Positions 26,513 through 35,892 of a stretch of DNA of 64,000 nt are shown here, piece by piece. Every line of letters begins with the position of its first letter. Positions within the stretch are counted from its first letter, which is position 1. Source of the stretch: Bacillota bacterium. GTDB taxonomy: Bacteria; Bacillota; Clostridia; Peptostreptococcales; Anaerovoracaceae. Made by a program: the position numbers and the translations under genes. The stretch spans positions 1-64,000 of the forward strand of contig JAETTD010000003.1 in the NCBI GenBank assembly GCA_021769295.1. Direction: 5' to 3'. Under the pieces are notes generated by a model. It saw only the letters and a list, made by a program, of their open reading frames with translations, had not been told where the DNA came from and ran no database searches.

Positions 26513-27231
26513 AGTATCTCCTCCTTCCTCAGTACAGGGCCGTCCTTGCAGATTCTCTTGTTTCCGTATACGGTCTTGCAGGAGCAGCCCATGCAGGCTC
26601 CGAAGCCGCAGCCCATTCTCTCTTCAAAGCTGAGCTGACCTTCCGTCTTTGAAGTTTTATAGACGGCTTTCAGCATAGGTTCAGGTCCGCATGCGTAAAA
26701 ATATGAATATTCTCCCGTCATTGCATCCGTCACAAATCCCTTTGTTCCGTAAGAACCGTCTACGGTTGTCACCGTCACTTGAGCCCCAAGGTCTTTAAAC
26801 TCTTTCTCATAAAAAATCTCGTCCGACCGGTTAAATCCTAAGATAACTCTCGGCTTCTTTCCTTCGCCGATGAGTTTCTTTGTAAGCATATACATGGGGG
26901 GAACTCCCACACCGCCGCCGATGACAAGTGGATTTTCTCCTGAGCATGAGGTGTCATAGCCGTTGCCCAGGCCGCTGAGGATGTCCAGAGATCCTGATGT
27001 CATCTTCTGCATCTGCTCGGTTCCCTTGCCTATCGCTTTGTACAGTATAGTCAAAATATTACCTTCCACATCGCACACCGAAATGGGTCTGCGGAGGAAC
27101 AGTCCGTCCAGCCTGATGTTTACAAACTGCCCCGGAGCCGTTATCGCTCCGGTATCGCCCTCAAGCTTCATCTTCATGACATTCTCTGTCACAGGCTTGT
27201 TTTCTTTTATCTCAAATAGCCCTTGCTTCAT
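26500..27231 (-). CDS. pyrK: Dihydroorotate dehydrogenase electron-transfer subunit
   Basis: FAD-binding RRPISVCDVEG, an NAD-binding half (VIGGGVGVPPMYML), and a C-terminal 2Fe-2S site CGFGACMGCSC with a later cysteine in RICKDGPV. It carries electrons from the FMN of PyrD to NAD+. The length of 243 residues is normal. It is placed between carB (12 bp away) and pyrD. Confidence 0.95.
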   Translation of the reverse strand: MKQGLFEIKENKPVTENVMKMKLEGDTGAITAPGQFVNIRLDGLFLRRPISVCDVEGNILTILYKAIGKGTEQMQKMTSGSLDILSGLGNGYDTSCSGENPLVIGGGVGVPPMYMLTKKLIGEGKKPRVILGFNRSDEIFYEKEFKDLGAQVTVTTVDGSYGTKGFVTDAMTGEYSYFYACGPEPMLKAVYKTSKTEGQLSFEERMGCGFGACMGCSCKTVYGNKRICKDGPVLRKEEILWQI

Positions 27232-27243
27232 TGTATCTTCTCC

Positions 27244-30200
27244 TTAAGCGTCTATGGTCGAAATACGCAGTGTTGTCTCTTCAAGCACATCCAGAAGCAC
27301 CTTTACCGTATCAAGGGCCGTAAAAATTGTCGCATTGTTTTCGGTTGCGTATTTTCTTATTTCGTATCCGTCGCTTATCTGGCCTACAGAGCCTATATCG
27401 CTGGTGTTTATGATATATGCGATGTGTCCCTGACGTATGGACTGCTGTATTTCATCGCTGCCTTCACTTATCTTTCTAAGGATTCTTGTGCGTATGCCGT
27501 TTTCCTTTAAGAATCTGGCTGTACCCTCCGTCGCTTCTATGTTGAATCCGAGATTGTAAAATCTGCGAATCAAAGGAAGGGCTTCCTGTTTATCTTTATC
27601 GGCTATGGTTGCGAAGACGGTTCCGTAGTTCTGCAGCTTCATGCCTGACGCCTGAAGGGCTTTATACAGAGCACGGTTGAGCTTGTCGTCGTAGCCTATG
27701 GCTTCACCTGTGGATTTCATTTCCGGCGAAAGGTAAGCGTCAAGTCCTCTTATCTTGTTGAAGGAGAATACCGGCACTTTTACATACCATCTCTTCTTTT
27801 CATCAGGATAGATGTCGAAGATTCCCTGCTCTTTCAGGCTCTTTCCCATTATAACTTCCGTGGCTATATCCGCCAGGCTGTAGCCTGTAGCCTTTGAAAG
27901 GAAAGGAACCGTACGTGAAGAGCGAGGGTTGACTTCTATGATGAACACGTTTTCATCCTTGTCTATTATAAACTGTATGTTGTACAGACCAACGATTCCG
28001 ATGCCCAGACCCAGCTTCTTTGCGTATTGCAGTATGGTTCCCTTTACCTTGTCGGAGATGCTGAAAGAAGGATATACGCTTATGGAATCGCCGCTGTGAA
28101 TTCCGGTTCTCTCAACCAGCTCCATTATGCCCGGTACAAACACGTTTATTCCGTCACATATGGCGTCTACTTCGACTTCTTTTCCGATTATGTATTTATC
28201 TACCAACACAGGCTTATCTTCGTCGATTTCAACGGCTGTCTTCAAATAATGTCTCAGCTGTTCCTCATTTGCAACTATCTGCATAGCCCTGCCTCCGAGG
28301 ACGAAGCTCGGCCTTACAAGGACAGGGTATCCTATTTCTTCCGCTGCCGCAACGCCGTCTTTGATATTGGTTACTGCTCTTCCTTTCGGCTGAGGAATGT
28401 CCAGCTCTTTGAGAATCTTCTCAAAGCTTTCTCTGTTTTCGGCTCTTTCAATGGCATCGCAGTCCGTTCCTATTATCTTTACGCCTCTTTCTTTGAGGGG
28501 AGCTGCAAGGTTGATTGCGGTCTGTCCGCCCAGGGATGCTATTACGCCTTCCGGTTGTTCAAATTCAATGATGTTCATCACGTCTTCCACGGTCAGCGGC
28601 TCAAAGTACAGCTTGTCGCCTGTGGTGTAGTCGGTGGAAACGGTTTCGGGGTTGTTGTTTATGATTATGGCTTCATAACCCGCCTTTTTAATGGTGGTTA
28701 CGGCGTGTACTGTAGAATAATCGAATTCCACGCCCTGGCCTATACGTATCGGGCCTGCTCCCAACACTATGATTTTCTTCTTATCTGTCTTTAAGGAAGC
28801 GTTTTTGTCCGTATATGAAGAATAGAAATACGGTATATATGCGCCTGTATGAAGGGTGTCTACCATTTTGTATACAGGCATTATATTCTTTTCTACTCTA
28901 AGGTCGTATACTTCTTTCTCGTCCTTGTCCCAGAGTTTTGCTATGAACTTATCGGAAAAGCCCATTTTTTTAGCTTCTCTAAGGACTTCGATATTTCCGA
29001 CATTTTCTTTGATTTCCTGCTCTTTATCCACTATGTTTTTAACTGATTGGAGGAAATACGGAGTTATCTTTGTCACTTCGTTGAGTTTTTCCACGGAAAC
29101 TCCCATGCGGATGAGCTGGGCTATGGCAAAGATATTGTCGTCTCTGAATTCGTTTATGTATTCAAGCATCTCCTCAGCCGTCATGTTATCAAACTTTTCA
29201 AGGTGCAGGTGGCAAACTCCCGTTTCGAGGGAACGAATGGATTTGAGCATACATTCTTCAAGGTTTGAGCCTATTCCCATAACTTCTCCGGTAGCCTTCA
29301 TCTGAGTTCCCAGCAGGTTCGGAGCCGATGTGAATTTGTCAAAAGGAAATCTCGGCAGTTTGGCAACCACATAGTCCAAGGACGGTTCTTTTGCCGCACT
29401 GGTATTGGCTATTTCTATATCTTTTAGCGCCATGCCTACCGCAATCTTGGCAGTAACCCTTGCAATCGGGTATCCGCTCGCCTTGGAAGCCAAAGCGGAG
29501 GAACGTGAAACTCTCGGGTTTACCTCTATGAGGTAATACTCGCTGGAATTTGGGTTGAGGGCGAACTGTACGTTGCAGCCTCCTTCTATTTCAAGTTCTC
29601 TTATGATTTTTATAGCGCTGTCGTTAAGCATTTTGAGGTCATGATCGCTTAGAGTCATAATAGGGGCCACTACTATGGAGTCTCCCGTATGCACGCCGAC
29701 AGGGTCTACGTTTTCCATACCGCATATGGTTATGGCGGTATCGTTTCCGTCTCTCATAACTTCAAATTCTATCTCTTTAAATCCTTTAACGCTCTTTTCT
29801 ATCAGTACCTGATGTACAGGCGAAAGCTTAAAGGCGTTCATTCCTATATCTATGAGTTCTTCTTCATCGTTGGCAAATCCGCCTCCCGTGCCGCCTAAGG
29901 TAAAGGCAGGTCTGAGCACTACCGGGTATCCTATTTCGAGGGCTGCTTTTTTTGCTTCTTCAAGGTTATATGTAATCTGGGACGGAATGGTCGGCTCTCC
30001 GATTGAATTGCACATTTCCTTAAACAATTCACGGTCCTCCGCTCTCTCGATGCTCCTGCTGCTTGTTCCCAGCAGTTCTACGCCGCACTCTCTCAGCACG
30101 CCTTTCTTTTCAAGCTGCATTGCCAGGTTGAGTCCGGTCTGACCTCCTATTCCCGGAACTATAGCGTCGGGTCTTTCGTATCTTAAAATCTTTGCTATGT

Positions 30201-30417
30201 ATTCCAGCGTCAAAGGCTCCATATAAACCTTGTCTGCTATGGCGGTATCTGTCATGATTGTTGCCGGGTTAGAATTTACAAGAACCACTTCGTATCCTTC
30301 TTCCTTAAGTGCAAGGCATGCCTGTGTTCCCGCATAGTCAAACTCCGCTGCCTGACCTATTACTATCGGTCCCGAACCTATAATCAGAATCTTTTTAATG
30401 TCTGTTCTCTTTGCCAT
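27244..30417 (-). CDS. carB: Carbamoyl-phosphate synthase, large subunit
   Basis: The 1057 residues hold two homologous ATP-grasp halves: the first starts KKILIIGSGPIVIGQAAEFD and the second KKIIVLGAGPIRIGQGVEFD. A C-terminal allosteric domain follows (about the last 130 residues, containing TEGTARFLKENG), where UMP/IMP-type effectors bind in other species. It assembles carbamoyl phosphate from bicarbonate, ATP and ammonia delivered by CarA. No carA gene is in this operon or window, although carA usually precedes carB, so the glutaminase subunit must be encoded elsewhere or ammonia may be used directly. Confidence 0.96.
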   Translation of the reverse strand: MAKRTDIKKILIIGSGPIVIGQAAEFDYAGTQACLALKEEGYEVVLVNSNPATIMTDTAIADKVYMEPLTLEYIAKILRYERPDAIVPGIGGQTGLNLAMQLEKKGVLRECGVELLGTSSRSIERAEDRELFKEMCNSIGEPTIPSQITYNLEEAKKAALEIGYPVVLRPAFTLGGTGGGFANDEEELIDIGMNAFKLSPVHQVLIEKSVKGFKEIEFEVMRDGNDTAITICGMENVDPVGVHTGDSIVVAPIMTLSDHDLKMLNDSAIKIIRELEIEGGCNVQFALNPNSSEYYLIEVNPRVSRSSALASKASGYPIARVTAKIAVGMALKDIEIANTSAAKEPSLDYVVAKLPRFPFDKFTSAPNLLGTQMKATGEVMGIGSNLEECMLKSIRSLETGVCHLHLEKFDNMTAEEMLEYINEFRDDNIFAIAQLIRMGVSVEKLNEVTKITPYFLQSVKNIVDKEQEIKENVGNIEVLREAKKMGFSDKFIAKLWDKDEKEVYDLRVEKNIMPVYKMVDTLHTGAYIPYFYSSYTDKNASLKTDKKKIIVLGAGPIRIGQGVEFDYSTVHAVTTIKKAGYEAIIINNNPETVSTDYTTGDKLYFEPLTVEDVMNIIEFEQPEGVIASLGGQTAINLAAPLKERGVKIIGTDCDAIERAENRESFEKILKELDIPQPKGRAVTNIKDGVAAAEEIGYPVLVRPSFVLGGRAMQIVANEEQLRHYLKTAVEIDEDKPVLVDKYIIGKEVEVDAICDGINVFVPGIMELVERTGIHSGDSISVYPSFSISDKVKGTILQYAKKLGLGIGIVGLYNIQFIIDKDENVFIIEVNPRSSRTVPFLSKATGYSLADIATEVIMGKSLKEQGIFDIYPDEKKRWYVKVPVFSFNKIRGLDAYLSPEMKSTGEAIGYDDKLNRALYKALQASGMKLQNYGTVFATIADKDKQEALPLIRRFYNLGFNIEATEGTARFLKENGIRTRILRKISEGSDEIQQSIRQGHIAYIINTSDIGSVGQISDGYEIRKYATENNATIFTALDTVKVLLDVLEETTLRISTIDA

Positions 30418-30433
30418 TTGATTTCTCTCCTTT

Positions 30434-31648
30434 TTATTTAAAAACCGCTTTACCGTTATATACCGTAAGCATACATTTGCCGTAAACTTTTTCCCCTTCG
30501 AAAGGTGTCGCTTTTCCTTTTGACAAAAACCTGTCCGTATCTATGATATATTCTTCGTTTAAATCCCATATGGAAAATTCGTTTCTGAGCGGAATTCCGA
30601 ATCGCTTTCTCGGGTTTAGAGCCATGAGTTCTATCAGCTTTTCCATGGATATTACCTTTGTTCTTACCAGATGAGTGTAAAGAAGGGAAAAAGCCGTTTC
30701 AATTCCCACTATGCCGAAGGCGCTCTTTTCAAGTCCTCTGGATTTTTCTTCTTTGGAATGGGGCGCATGGTCGGTAGCTATCATATCTATGGTTCCGTCT
30801 TTAATTCCTTCAATAAGGGCGAGCTTGTCGCCTGCACTTCTCAGAGGCGGATTCATCTTGAATTTTCCGTCTTCTTGCAGGCTTCCTTCGTCTAAAATCA
30901 AGTAATGAGGCGCCGTTTCGCATGTCACATCCACGCCCTCGCCCTTGGCTTTTCGTATGAGCTCCACGCTTTCCTTTGTGGAAATATGACAAACGTGGTA
31001 AGCACAGCCCGTCTCTTTTGCCAGCTTCAGGTCTCTTTCTATCTGCTTGTATTCGCTTGCAGAGCATATGCCTCTATGCCCGTGCTCTTTTGCGTATTTG
31101 CCGTCATGTATGTACCCTCCGAAAAGCAAATCGTTGTCTTCGCAGTGAGCGGCTATGATTTTTCCAAGTTTCTTAGCCCGCAGCATCGCTTCTCTCATCA
31201 TCGACTCATCCTGCACTCCTCTGCCGTCGTCTGAAAAGGCTATGGATTTTTCGGCAAGGTTATCCATGTCCGAAAGTTCTTTTCCTCTCTCTCCAACGCT
31301 TATGGCGCTGTACGGATATACGGCGATTGCTGCGTCTCTTTCTATTATATCAAGCTGTTTTTGCAGGTTCTCCATACAGTCAGGCACCGGATTCAAATTG
31401 GGCATTGTGCATACTGCCGTATATCCGCCGTGGGCCGCTGCCCTGCTGCCGCTTGAAATCGTTTCTTTATAAGAAAAACCCGGTTCTCTGAAATGCACGT
31501 GTACGTCGCAAAAACCGGGTAAAACAGTATATTTGTGGTTGTTAAAGACACTGATTTCGTCTTCCGATAAAATATCATCTAAATAAAACTCAGTCTCGTT
31601 TCCAAGGTTCTCAAAATCAAATTTTGTTGCTTTATCAAATGTCACCAT
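30434..31648 (-). CDS. pyrC: Dihydroorotase
   Basis: An amidohydrolase with metal-binding DVHVHFREPG, AHCEDNDL and the late TDHAPHSKEEK, the type I dihydroorotase set found in Gram-positive pyr operons. It closes carbamoyl aspartate to dihydroorotate. First structural gene of the operon. ATG 31648 is used because GGAAAGGAAA lies just before it; a reading starting at 31729 would run through the terminator of the attenuator and is not credible. The resulting 404 residues are normal. Confidence 0.94.
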   Translation of the reverse strand: MVTFDKATKFDFENLGNETEFYLDDILSEDEISVFNNHKYTVLPGFCDVHVHFREPGFSYKETISSGSRAAAHGGYTAVCTMPNLNPVPDCMENLQKQLDIIERDAAIAVYPYSAISVGERGKELSDMDNLAEKSIAFSDDGRGVQDESMMREAMLRAKKLGKIIAAHCEDNDLLFGGYIHDGKYAKEHGHRGICSASEYKQIERDLKLAKETGCAYHVCHISTKESVELIRKAKGEGVDVTCETAPHYLILDEGSLQEDGKFKMNPPLRSAGDKLALIEGIKDGTIDMIATDHAPHSKEEKSRGLEKSAFGIVGIETAFSLLYTHLVRTKVISMEKLIELMALNPRKRFGIPLRNEFSIWDLNEEYIIDTDRFLSKGKATPFEGEKVYGKCMLTVYNGKAVFK

Positions 31649-31665
31649 GGTATTTCCTTTCCAAA

Positions 31666-31795
31666 ACAAAAAATCTTGCCGCTTACGGCAAGATAAACAC
31701 ACAATATTACAGTGCAGCTTTAACTGCACAAAAATACTTATGATGTAATTCCTTTAATCTTGCCGATCTCTCTGTATCGTTTTTAAAGATTTTCT
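31666..31795 (-). promoter_or_regulatory. PyrR-type transcription attenuator of the pyr operon
   Basis: Three mutually exclusive structures can be read on the minus strand. First, an anti-antiterminator at about 31789-31752: CTTTAA pairs with TTAAAG around a loop with CAGAGAG and GGCAAG, as in PyrR binding loops. Second, an antiterminator: CGGCAAGAT (31765-31757) pairs with ATCTTGCCG (31694-31686). Third, a terminator: the same ATCTTGCCG pairs with CGGCAAGAT (31681-31673) and is followed by TTTTTT. An extra GTGCAG/CTGCAC hairpin (31729-31712) lies between. High UMP would favour PyrR binding and termination before pyrC. PyrR itself is not encoded in the window. Confidence 0.8.
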
Positions 31796-31801
31796 CCATA
31801 A

Positions 31802-31830
31802 AATATACCATATGAACCATTTCTTGTCAA
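31802..31830 (-). promoter_or_regulatory. Sigma-A promoter of the pyr operon
   Basis: Perfect TTGACA (31830-31825), 17 bp spacing and TATATT (31807-31802). The start near 31795 opens the attenuator leader. Array A3 begins only 28 bp upstream of the -35 element. Confidence 0.75.
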
Positions 31831-31857
31831 CGGCGGATTTTGTGTCTCGGGTCAAAA

Positions 31858-32016
31858 TGCCGTGATTGATAAAATTCTTTGATTTTACGGCAGTTTGACT
31901 GCCCTCAGAGCTCATAAAATGCCGCAATCAAATAAAATTCCGGCTTTTACGGCAATTCGGCCGGTCTTGAAGCCTCAAAACTGCCGCAACTGTGCATTTT
32001 TGCCGATTTTACGGCA
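31858..32016. repeat. Inverted-repeat array A3 (family A, three units)
   Basis: Units at 31858, 31920 and 31982, exactly 62 bp apart, each 35 bp between TGCCG and CGGCA. The two full spacers (27 bp) differ from all others apart from their edge bases. The array lies between the end of the DnaJ-like gene and the pyr promoter. The remaining 75 bp up to 32091 are G/C-rich with a possible CCGGTG/CACCGG hairpin but no U-run. Confidence 0.9.
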
Positions 32017-32091
32017 GTCGCAGCCCTCCCGGCATCCCCCCTTGGCACACGGACAACCGGTGCAACCGACCAACCAACACTTCACCGGCCT

Positions 32092-32769
32092 CTATATACA
32101 GCACAAAAGCGGTATTCCGCCCATGTATGCTCCGCCTCCGCAGCACAGATTCAGGCACAATATGGTTCCGCATATCTGCCCCAGGTAATTGTTTCTGCCC
32201 ATGGACGGATTTCCTCCGTAATGGGTGCTTCGCTGCTGATAGCGTGATTCGCCGCCCTGCATCTGATTAAGCAGGCTTGCATAGTAAAAGTTATTGGGCT
32301 CAAAAGAGCATGCGATTTTAGCATGTTCAAGAGCAACGGCATTGTTGCCTATGCGATAATTGGCAAAAGCGCTGTAATAATACCACGGACCCCTTCGATC
32401 TTTCACCTGTTCGAGAACGTTTAGGCCTTCTTTAAAATATCCGTTTTGTATATAGTTAAGAGCTGCGCGCATATACTGCTCGTCCTGGCTTTCTCCCTTT
32501 CCGGCTTGCCTGCCGGCAGCGGCACCGCCAAATCCCCAGAAATCTTCTGCGCCGCCATATGTCTGTCCGCCCTGCATCTTTCCCTGACGCTGGTCCATTA
32601 TCATATCGTATGCTCTCTGAACTTCTTTAAATTTTTCTTCATATGCCGCCTGATTGGGATTGCCTACATTGGCATCGGGATGATATTTTCGGCTCAACTG
32701 TCTGTAAGCCTTTTTAATTTCATCATCGGTAGCATTATAATTCACACCGAGAACTTTGTATGGATCCAT
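32092..32769 (-). CDS. DnaJ-domain protein
   Basis: An N-terminal J domain (about residues 1-65) with the required HPD (KYHPDAN) that stimulates DnaK ATPase. It is followed by a linker and a helical region that reads like two or three tetratricopeptide-type repeats (residues 95-170), then a short C-terminal hydrophobic, cysteine-rich stretch ([12 protein letters not shown]). It lacks the zinc-finger and client-binding domains of true DnaJ, so it is a specialised co-chaperone, perhaps membrane-attached by its C-terminus. The stop of the DUF5685 gene is adjacent to its start, so the two are one operon. Confidence 0.85.
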   Translation of the reverse strand: MDPYKVLGVNYNATDDEIKKAYRQLSRKYHPDANVGNPNQAAYEEKFKEVQRAYDMIMDQRQGKMQGGQTYGGAEDFWGFGGAAAGRQAGKGESQDEQYMRAALNYIQNGYFKEGLNVLEQVKDRRGPWYYYSAFANYRIGNNAVALEHAKIACSFEPNNFYYASLLNQMQGGESRYQQRSTHYGGNPSMGRNNYLGQICGTILCLNLCCGGGAYMGGIPLLCCI

Positions 32770-33624
32770 CTAATTCTCCTCTTTAAATTCTTCTTCCGAT
32801 TCGGCATCGGATGCTACTTTAGCTTTTCCAAATCTTACCCAGACTCCCGAATAAAGTATGTTTCTCAGGATTTCCACATTTTCGACAAGAGGCAGGCGCT
32901 CAAATGCGTCCGTGCACTCCCCTATCATTAGCAGCAATAAGTTGAGCACCTGTTTTTCAAAGTCGTCATTGTCGTATATTTCTTTGAACGGATTGTATGC
33001 TCCGCTTTTTAAATCCGCTCTTATATCTTCATACGCATCCAGTAAATATATGTATTTGCCGAGATAAAAGCCTACCTTGTACAAATCCGCCTTCCAAATA
33101 TCGTCTTTATACACGAATATTTCGGCCATCAGCTCTCCGAAAACTCTGGCAACCTTATCTATATGGGTTGCTTCTGACTTCTCGATTGTTGCCATTTCCT
33201 GAAGCTTGTCCTCAACAACGCCTGTTTTTTCGGGATAGCGTTCTTTTATCTTTCGGCATTTTCTTTTGAGTATCTTTGACATGATGCCCTTGGTCAGCTT
33301 CTTCTCATCGTTCCAGTCATCAACGCATTTATAGTATGAAAGAAGCACGCACATGTCGGCGCAATATTCGGTAACCCGGTTTCTGCGGCTGCAATGCTTA
33401 TGTACCGGATGAACCATGCATCTGCTGCACTCGGTTTCATCTTCTTCATCGTATAAATCGCTCAAAAGCATGACCAAGAATGTCATATCGTAATTTAAAG
33501 TTGCTCTTCCGAATAGCCCGCATTTATCCTTAAGCGCATGGCAAAGACCACAGTAATAGCTGCGGTAAATCTCAAATTCCCGTATCTTTAACTCCGGTTT
33601 ATTTATAAGAACATAACCGAACAT
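32770..33624 (-). CDS. DUF5685 family protein, function unknown
   Basis: The 284-residue protein opens MFGYVLINKPELKI and continues with YYCGLCHALK and a second cysteine cluster (CSRCMVHPVHKHC), the pattern I associate with DUF5685. The cysteines and histidines suggest a metal site. The rest is predicted helical without clear membrane segments or known catalytic motifs. In Clostridia this family is often next to a J-domain gene, as here, which suggests shared work but gives no mechanism. Confidence 0.75.
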   Translation of the reverse strand: MFGYVLINKPELKIREFEIYRSYYCGLCHALKDKCGLFGRATLNYDMTFLVMLLSDLYDEEDETECSRCMVHPVHKHCSRRNRVTEYCADMCVLLSYYKCVDDWNDEKKLTKGIMSKILKRKCRKIKERYPEKTGVVEDKLQEMATIEKSEATHIDKVARVFGELMAEIFVYKDDIWKADLYKVGFYLGKYIYLLDAYEDIRADLKSGAYNPFKEIYDNDDFEKQVLNLLLLMIGECTDAFERLPLVENVEILRNILYSGVWVRFGKAKVASDAESEEEFKEEN

Positions 33625-33706
33625 ATTTTTCCCCTTCCCCTTTTATGCCTGATGTTTTACATCCATTTTAGCAGAAAAAGCACAACAAATGTGTGCTTTT
33701 AGTGAA

Positions 33707-34546
33707 TTATTTGCGGCTTGCGCAGCCATCTGCTCCACAGCTTGAGCAGTTTCCGTTACAGCCCTCCGGCGGCTGTGGCATTCCGTCATGCTTATTCGGA
33801 TTTTCTGCTTTGAGGCATGTCTCCACCACGCCGTCAAGTCCTGATGTATCCACGCATTCAATCATACCTCTGTCACATGATTTGGCAATCTCTGTATCGA
33901 TAGGCAGCTTTGCCACGGTCTTTATGCTGTACTTGCCTGCGATTTCATCTATATGGCTTTCGCCGAATATCTTGTGTTCCTTGCCGCAATCAGGGCATTT
34001 AAAATATGACATGTTTTCCACGAGACCTATTACAGGCACTTTCATCAGATCTGCCATTTTTACCGCTTTTTCAACTATCATGGAAACCAGTTCCTGCGGC
34101 GCCGTAACTATAACCAGTCCATCTATCGGAAGGGACTGAAAAACAGTCAGGGCAACATCCCCCGTTCCGGGCGGCATGTCCACAAACATGATATCTATAT
34201 CTCCCCATACGACATCGTTCCAGAATTGCTCAACAACTCCCGAAAGCACAGGGCCTCTCCAGACCACAGGGTCGGTAATATCTTCAAGCAAAGAGTTTAT
34301 GGATATCGTCTTAATGCCTGTGTCGCTTATTACCGGCAGGATTTCCTTGTCGTTTCCCATAGCTTTTTGAGTGAGCCCGAATGCCTTAGGAATGGAAGGG
34401 CCTGTAATATCCGCATCAAGAATGGCTGTCTTATATCCCATTCTCTGAGTAGTCACGGCCAGCATTGAGGTGATTGAGGATTTTCCTACGCCGCCTTTGC
34501 CCGACACTACTCCTATAACCTTTTTTACATTAGATTGATTATTCAT
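33707..34546 (-). CDS. Mrp/NBP35-type Fe-S cluster carrier ATPase
   Basis: Deviant Walker A SGKGGVGKSS, DADITGPSIPKAFG and DMPPGTGDVALT are the conserved set of the Mrp/ApbC/NBP35 group, which binds 4Fe-4S clusters and hands them to apoproteins. A central CPDCG pair supplies the bridging cysteines, and the C-terminal tail adds CNGNCSSCGADGC, probably a second metal-binding site. The length of 279 residues is typical. AGGAGG precedes the ATG. It is divergent from the acyltransferase gene; a TTGACA lies in the 118-bp gap but its -10 is unclear. Confidence 0.92.
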   Translation of the reverse strand: MNNQSNVKKVIGVVSGKGGVGKSSITSMLAVTTQRMGYKTAILDADITGPSIPKAFGLTQKAMGNDKEILPVISDTGIKTISINSLLEDITDPVVWRGPVLSGVVEQFWNDVVWGDIDIMFVDMPPGTGDVALTVFQSLPIDGLVIVTAPQELVSMIVEKAVKMADLMKVPVIGLVENMSYFKCPDCGKEHKIFGESHIDEIAGKYSIKTVAKLPIDTEIAKSCDRGMIECVDTSGLDGVVETCLKAENPNKHDGMPQPPEGCNGNCSSCGADGCASRK

Positions 34547-34603
34547 AAAAATTCCTCCTGTTATACATACAACATTATTGTACCACTTATGTCAAGTATT
34601 TAA

Positions 34604-34633
34604 TTGCTTTTATTATGTTATTTCGCATATAAT
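34604..34633 (+). promoter_or_regulatory. Promoter of the plus-strand acyltransferase gene
   Basis: TTGCTT (34604-34609), 18 bp spacing and a perfect TATAAT (34628-34633). A start near 34640 leaves a leader of about 25 nt containing AGAGGTG before ATG 34665. Confidence 0.6.
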
Positions 34634-34664
34634 ATAAATATCTACACAAGTCAGAGGTGACAAA

Positions 34665-35846
34665 ATGGCTGAAAAAAATAAAAAAACCGTTATAAAAAAA
34701 CCCGGCGCTGTTGCATATACGCTGCTTTATCTGCTGGTTGCCCTATTTTTAAGGCTCAAATGCAATATTCACTATGACAAAAGCGGCCTCAAAGACCTCA
34801 AAGGTCCCGCCCTCGTGCTGTGCCCGCATACTTCCAACATGGATTTTTTGTTTGTTGCCACAACCCTAATGCCCCAAAGGCCTACTTTTGTTGTCAGCGA
34901 ACATTTTATGGCAAAACCCTTCATCCGGCGCTTTCTGACAAGCATGCGCGTAATTTCAAAGAAAATGTTCTGTCCCGATATTAAGACCATAATGAATATC
35001 ATCAGAGCAAAAGATAACGGCAACGTTATAGTGCTCTTTCCCGAAGGAAGGCTGCCCTGCGCAGGTCACTCCCTTCCGGTTACGGAAGGCACCGCCGATT
35101 TGGTAAAGAAGCTGGTGGTCAACGTATATACGGTCACCGGAAACGGGGCCTACAAAACCCTGCCGAAATGGGGACAAGCAGGTTTCAGAAAAGGCCGCAT
35201 AGATGTCACCACTTCAAAGCTTCTTGACGCTTCGGAAATAAAGGATATGACCGTTGCACAAATCAATGGAGTAATTGAAAATGCGATCCTCCATGACGAA
35301 GACAACCTGCTTGAGAATGTGAAATACAAATGCAAAAAGCCGGCTCTTGGACTTGACGGCGTGCTGTACAAATGTCCCGAATGCAAAGAAGAGTTTAAAA
35401 TGTCTTCCGACAATCACAGCATCAGATGCCAATGCGGCTTTGTATCTGAGCTTGATAATTATTACCGGCTCCACGGAGGTCCCTTTGAAAAGATAAACGA
35501 CTGGTATTTCTGGCAAGAGTCCCTGTTAAATTTGGATGAGCCTCTCGAAAGCGAAACTATCGTAGCAACTCCCGACGATTCAGGTAACATGGACAGAAAT
35601 GCGGGTCATGGCACCGTACGCCTCGACCGTGAAAGCATATCATTCAGCGGAAGCTGTTTCGGCCGGCCCCTCCAATTTTCCGAGCCTACGTCAGTAATCA
35701 AAGCCCTGCCCATAAGCGTAGGCGACCACTTCGACCTGTATCATAAAAAGAAGCTTTACAACTTCATCTTGCAGCCCGACCCAAGGCAAGCGGTAAAATG
35801 GACCTTGTACATGGATAAACTTTCAAAGGAAAACAGCCGCTTATAA
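34665..35846 (+). CDS. PlsC-like lysophospholipid acyltransferase with zinc ribbon
   Basis: The only gene read on the plus strand. After a hydrophobic segment (about residues 15-35) come the acyltransferase motifs H-x4-D (HTSNMD) and FPEGR, as in 1-acyl-glycerol-3-phosphate acyltransferases. The C-terminal 160 or so residues contain a zinc ribbon (CPEC and CQCG about 25 residues apart), unusual for PlsC itself but known in some Firmicutes relatives. It would add an acyl chain to a lysophospholipid at the membrane; the true acceptor is unknown. It has its own promoter and terminator, so it is a single-gene unit. Confidence 0.85.
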   Translation: MAEKNKKTVIKKPGAVAYTLLYLLVALFLRLKCNIHYDKSGLKDLKGPALVLCPHTSNMDFLFVATTLMPQRPTFVVSEHFMAKPFIRRFLTSMRVISKKMFCPDIKTIMNIIRAKDNGNVIVLFPEGRLPCAGHSLPVTEGTADLVKKLVVNVYTVTGNGAYKTLPKWGQAGFRKGRIDVTTSKLLDASEIKDMTVAQINGVIENAILHDEDNLLENVKYKCKKPALGLDGVLYKCPECKEEFKMSSDNHSIRCQCGFVSELDNYYRLHGGPFEKINDWYFWQESLLNLDEPLESETIVATPDDSGNMDRNAGHGTVRLDRESISFSGSCFGRPLQFSEPTSVIKALPISVGDHFDLYHKKKLYNFILQPDPRQAVKWTLYMDKLSKENSRL

Positions 35847-35849
35847 GGC

Positions 35850-35892
35850 AAATCCTCAGGGAGAAAATCTTCTCTCTGAGGATTTTTTTATT
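35850..35892 (+). terminator. Terminator of the acyltransferase gene
   Basis: AAATCCTCAGGGAGA pairs with TCTCTCTGAGGATTT (one G-U pair) and is followed by TTTTTTTATTTTT on the plus strand. It overlaps the last codons of the convergent dynamin-like gene, which may share the stem from the other side, though that strand has no U-run after it. Confidence 0.8.

Noticed and set aside
31649..31729. Upstream extension of pyrC
   Set aside because: It would include the attenuator terminator and begins inside the leader hairpin.
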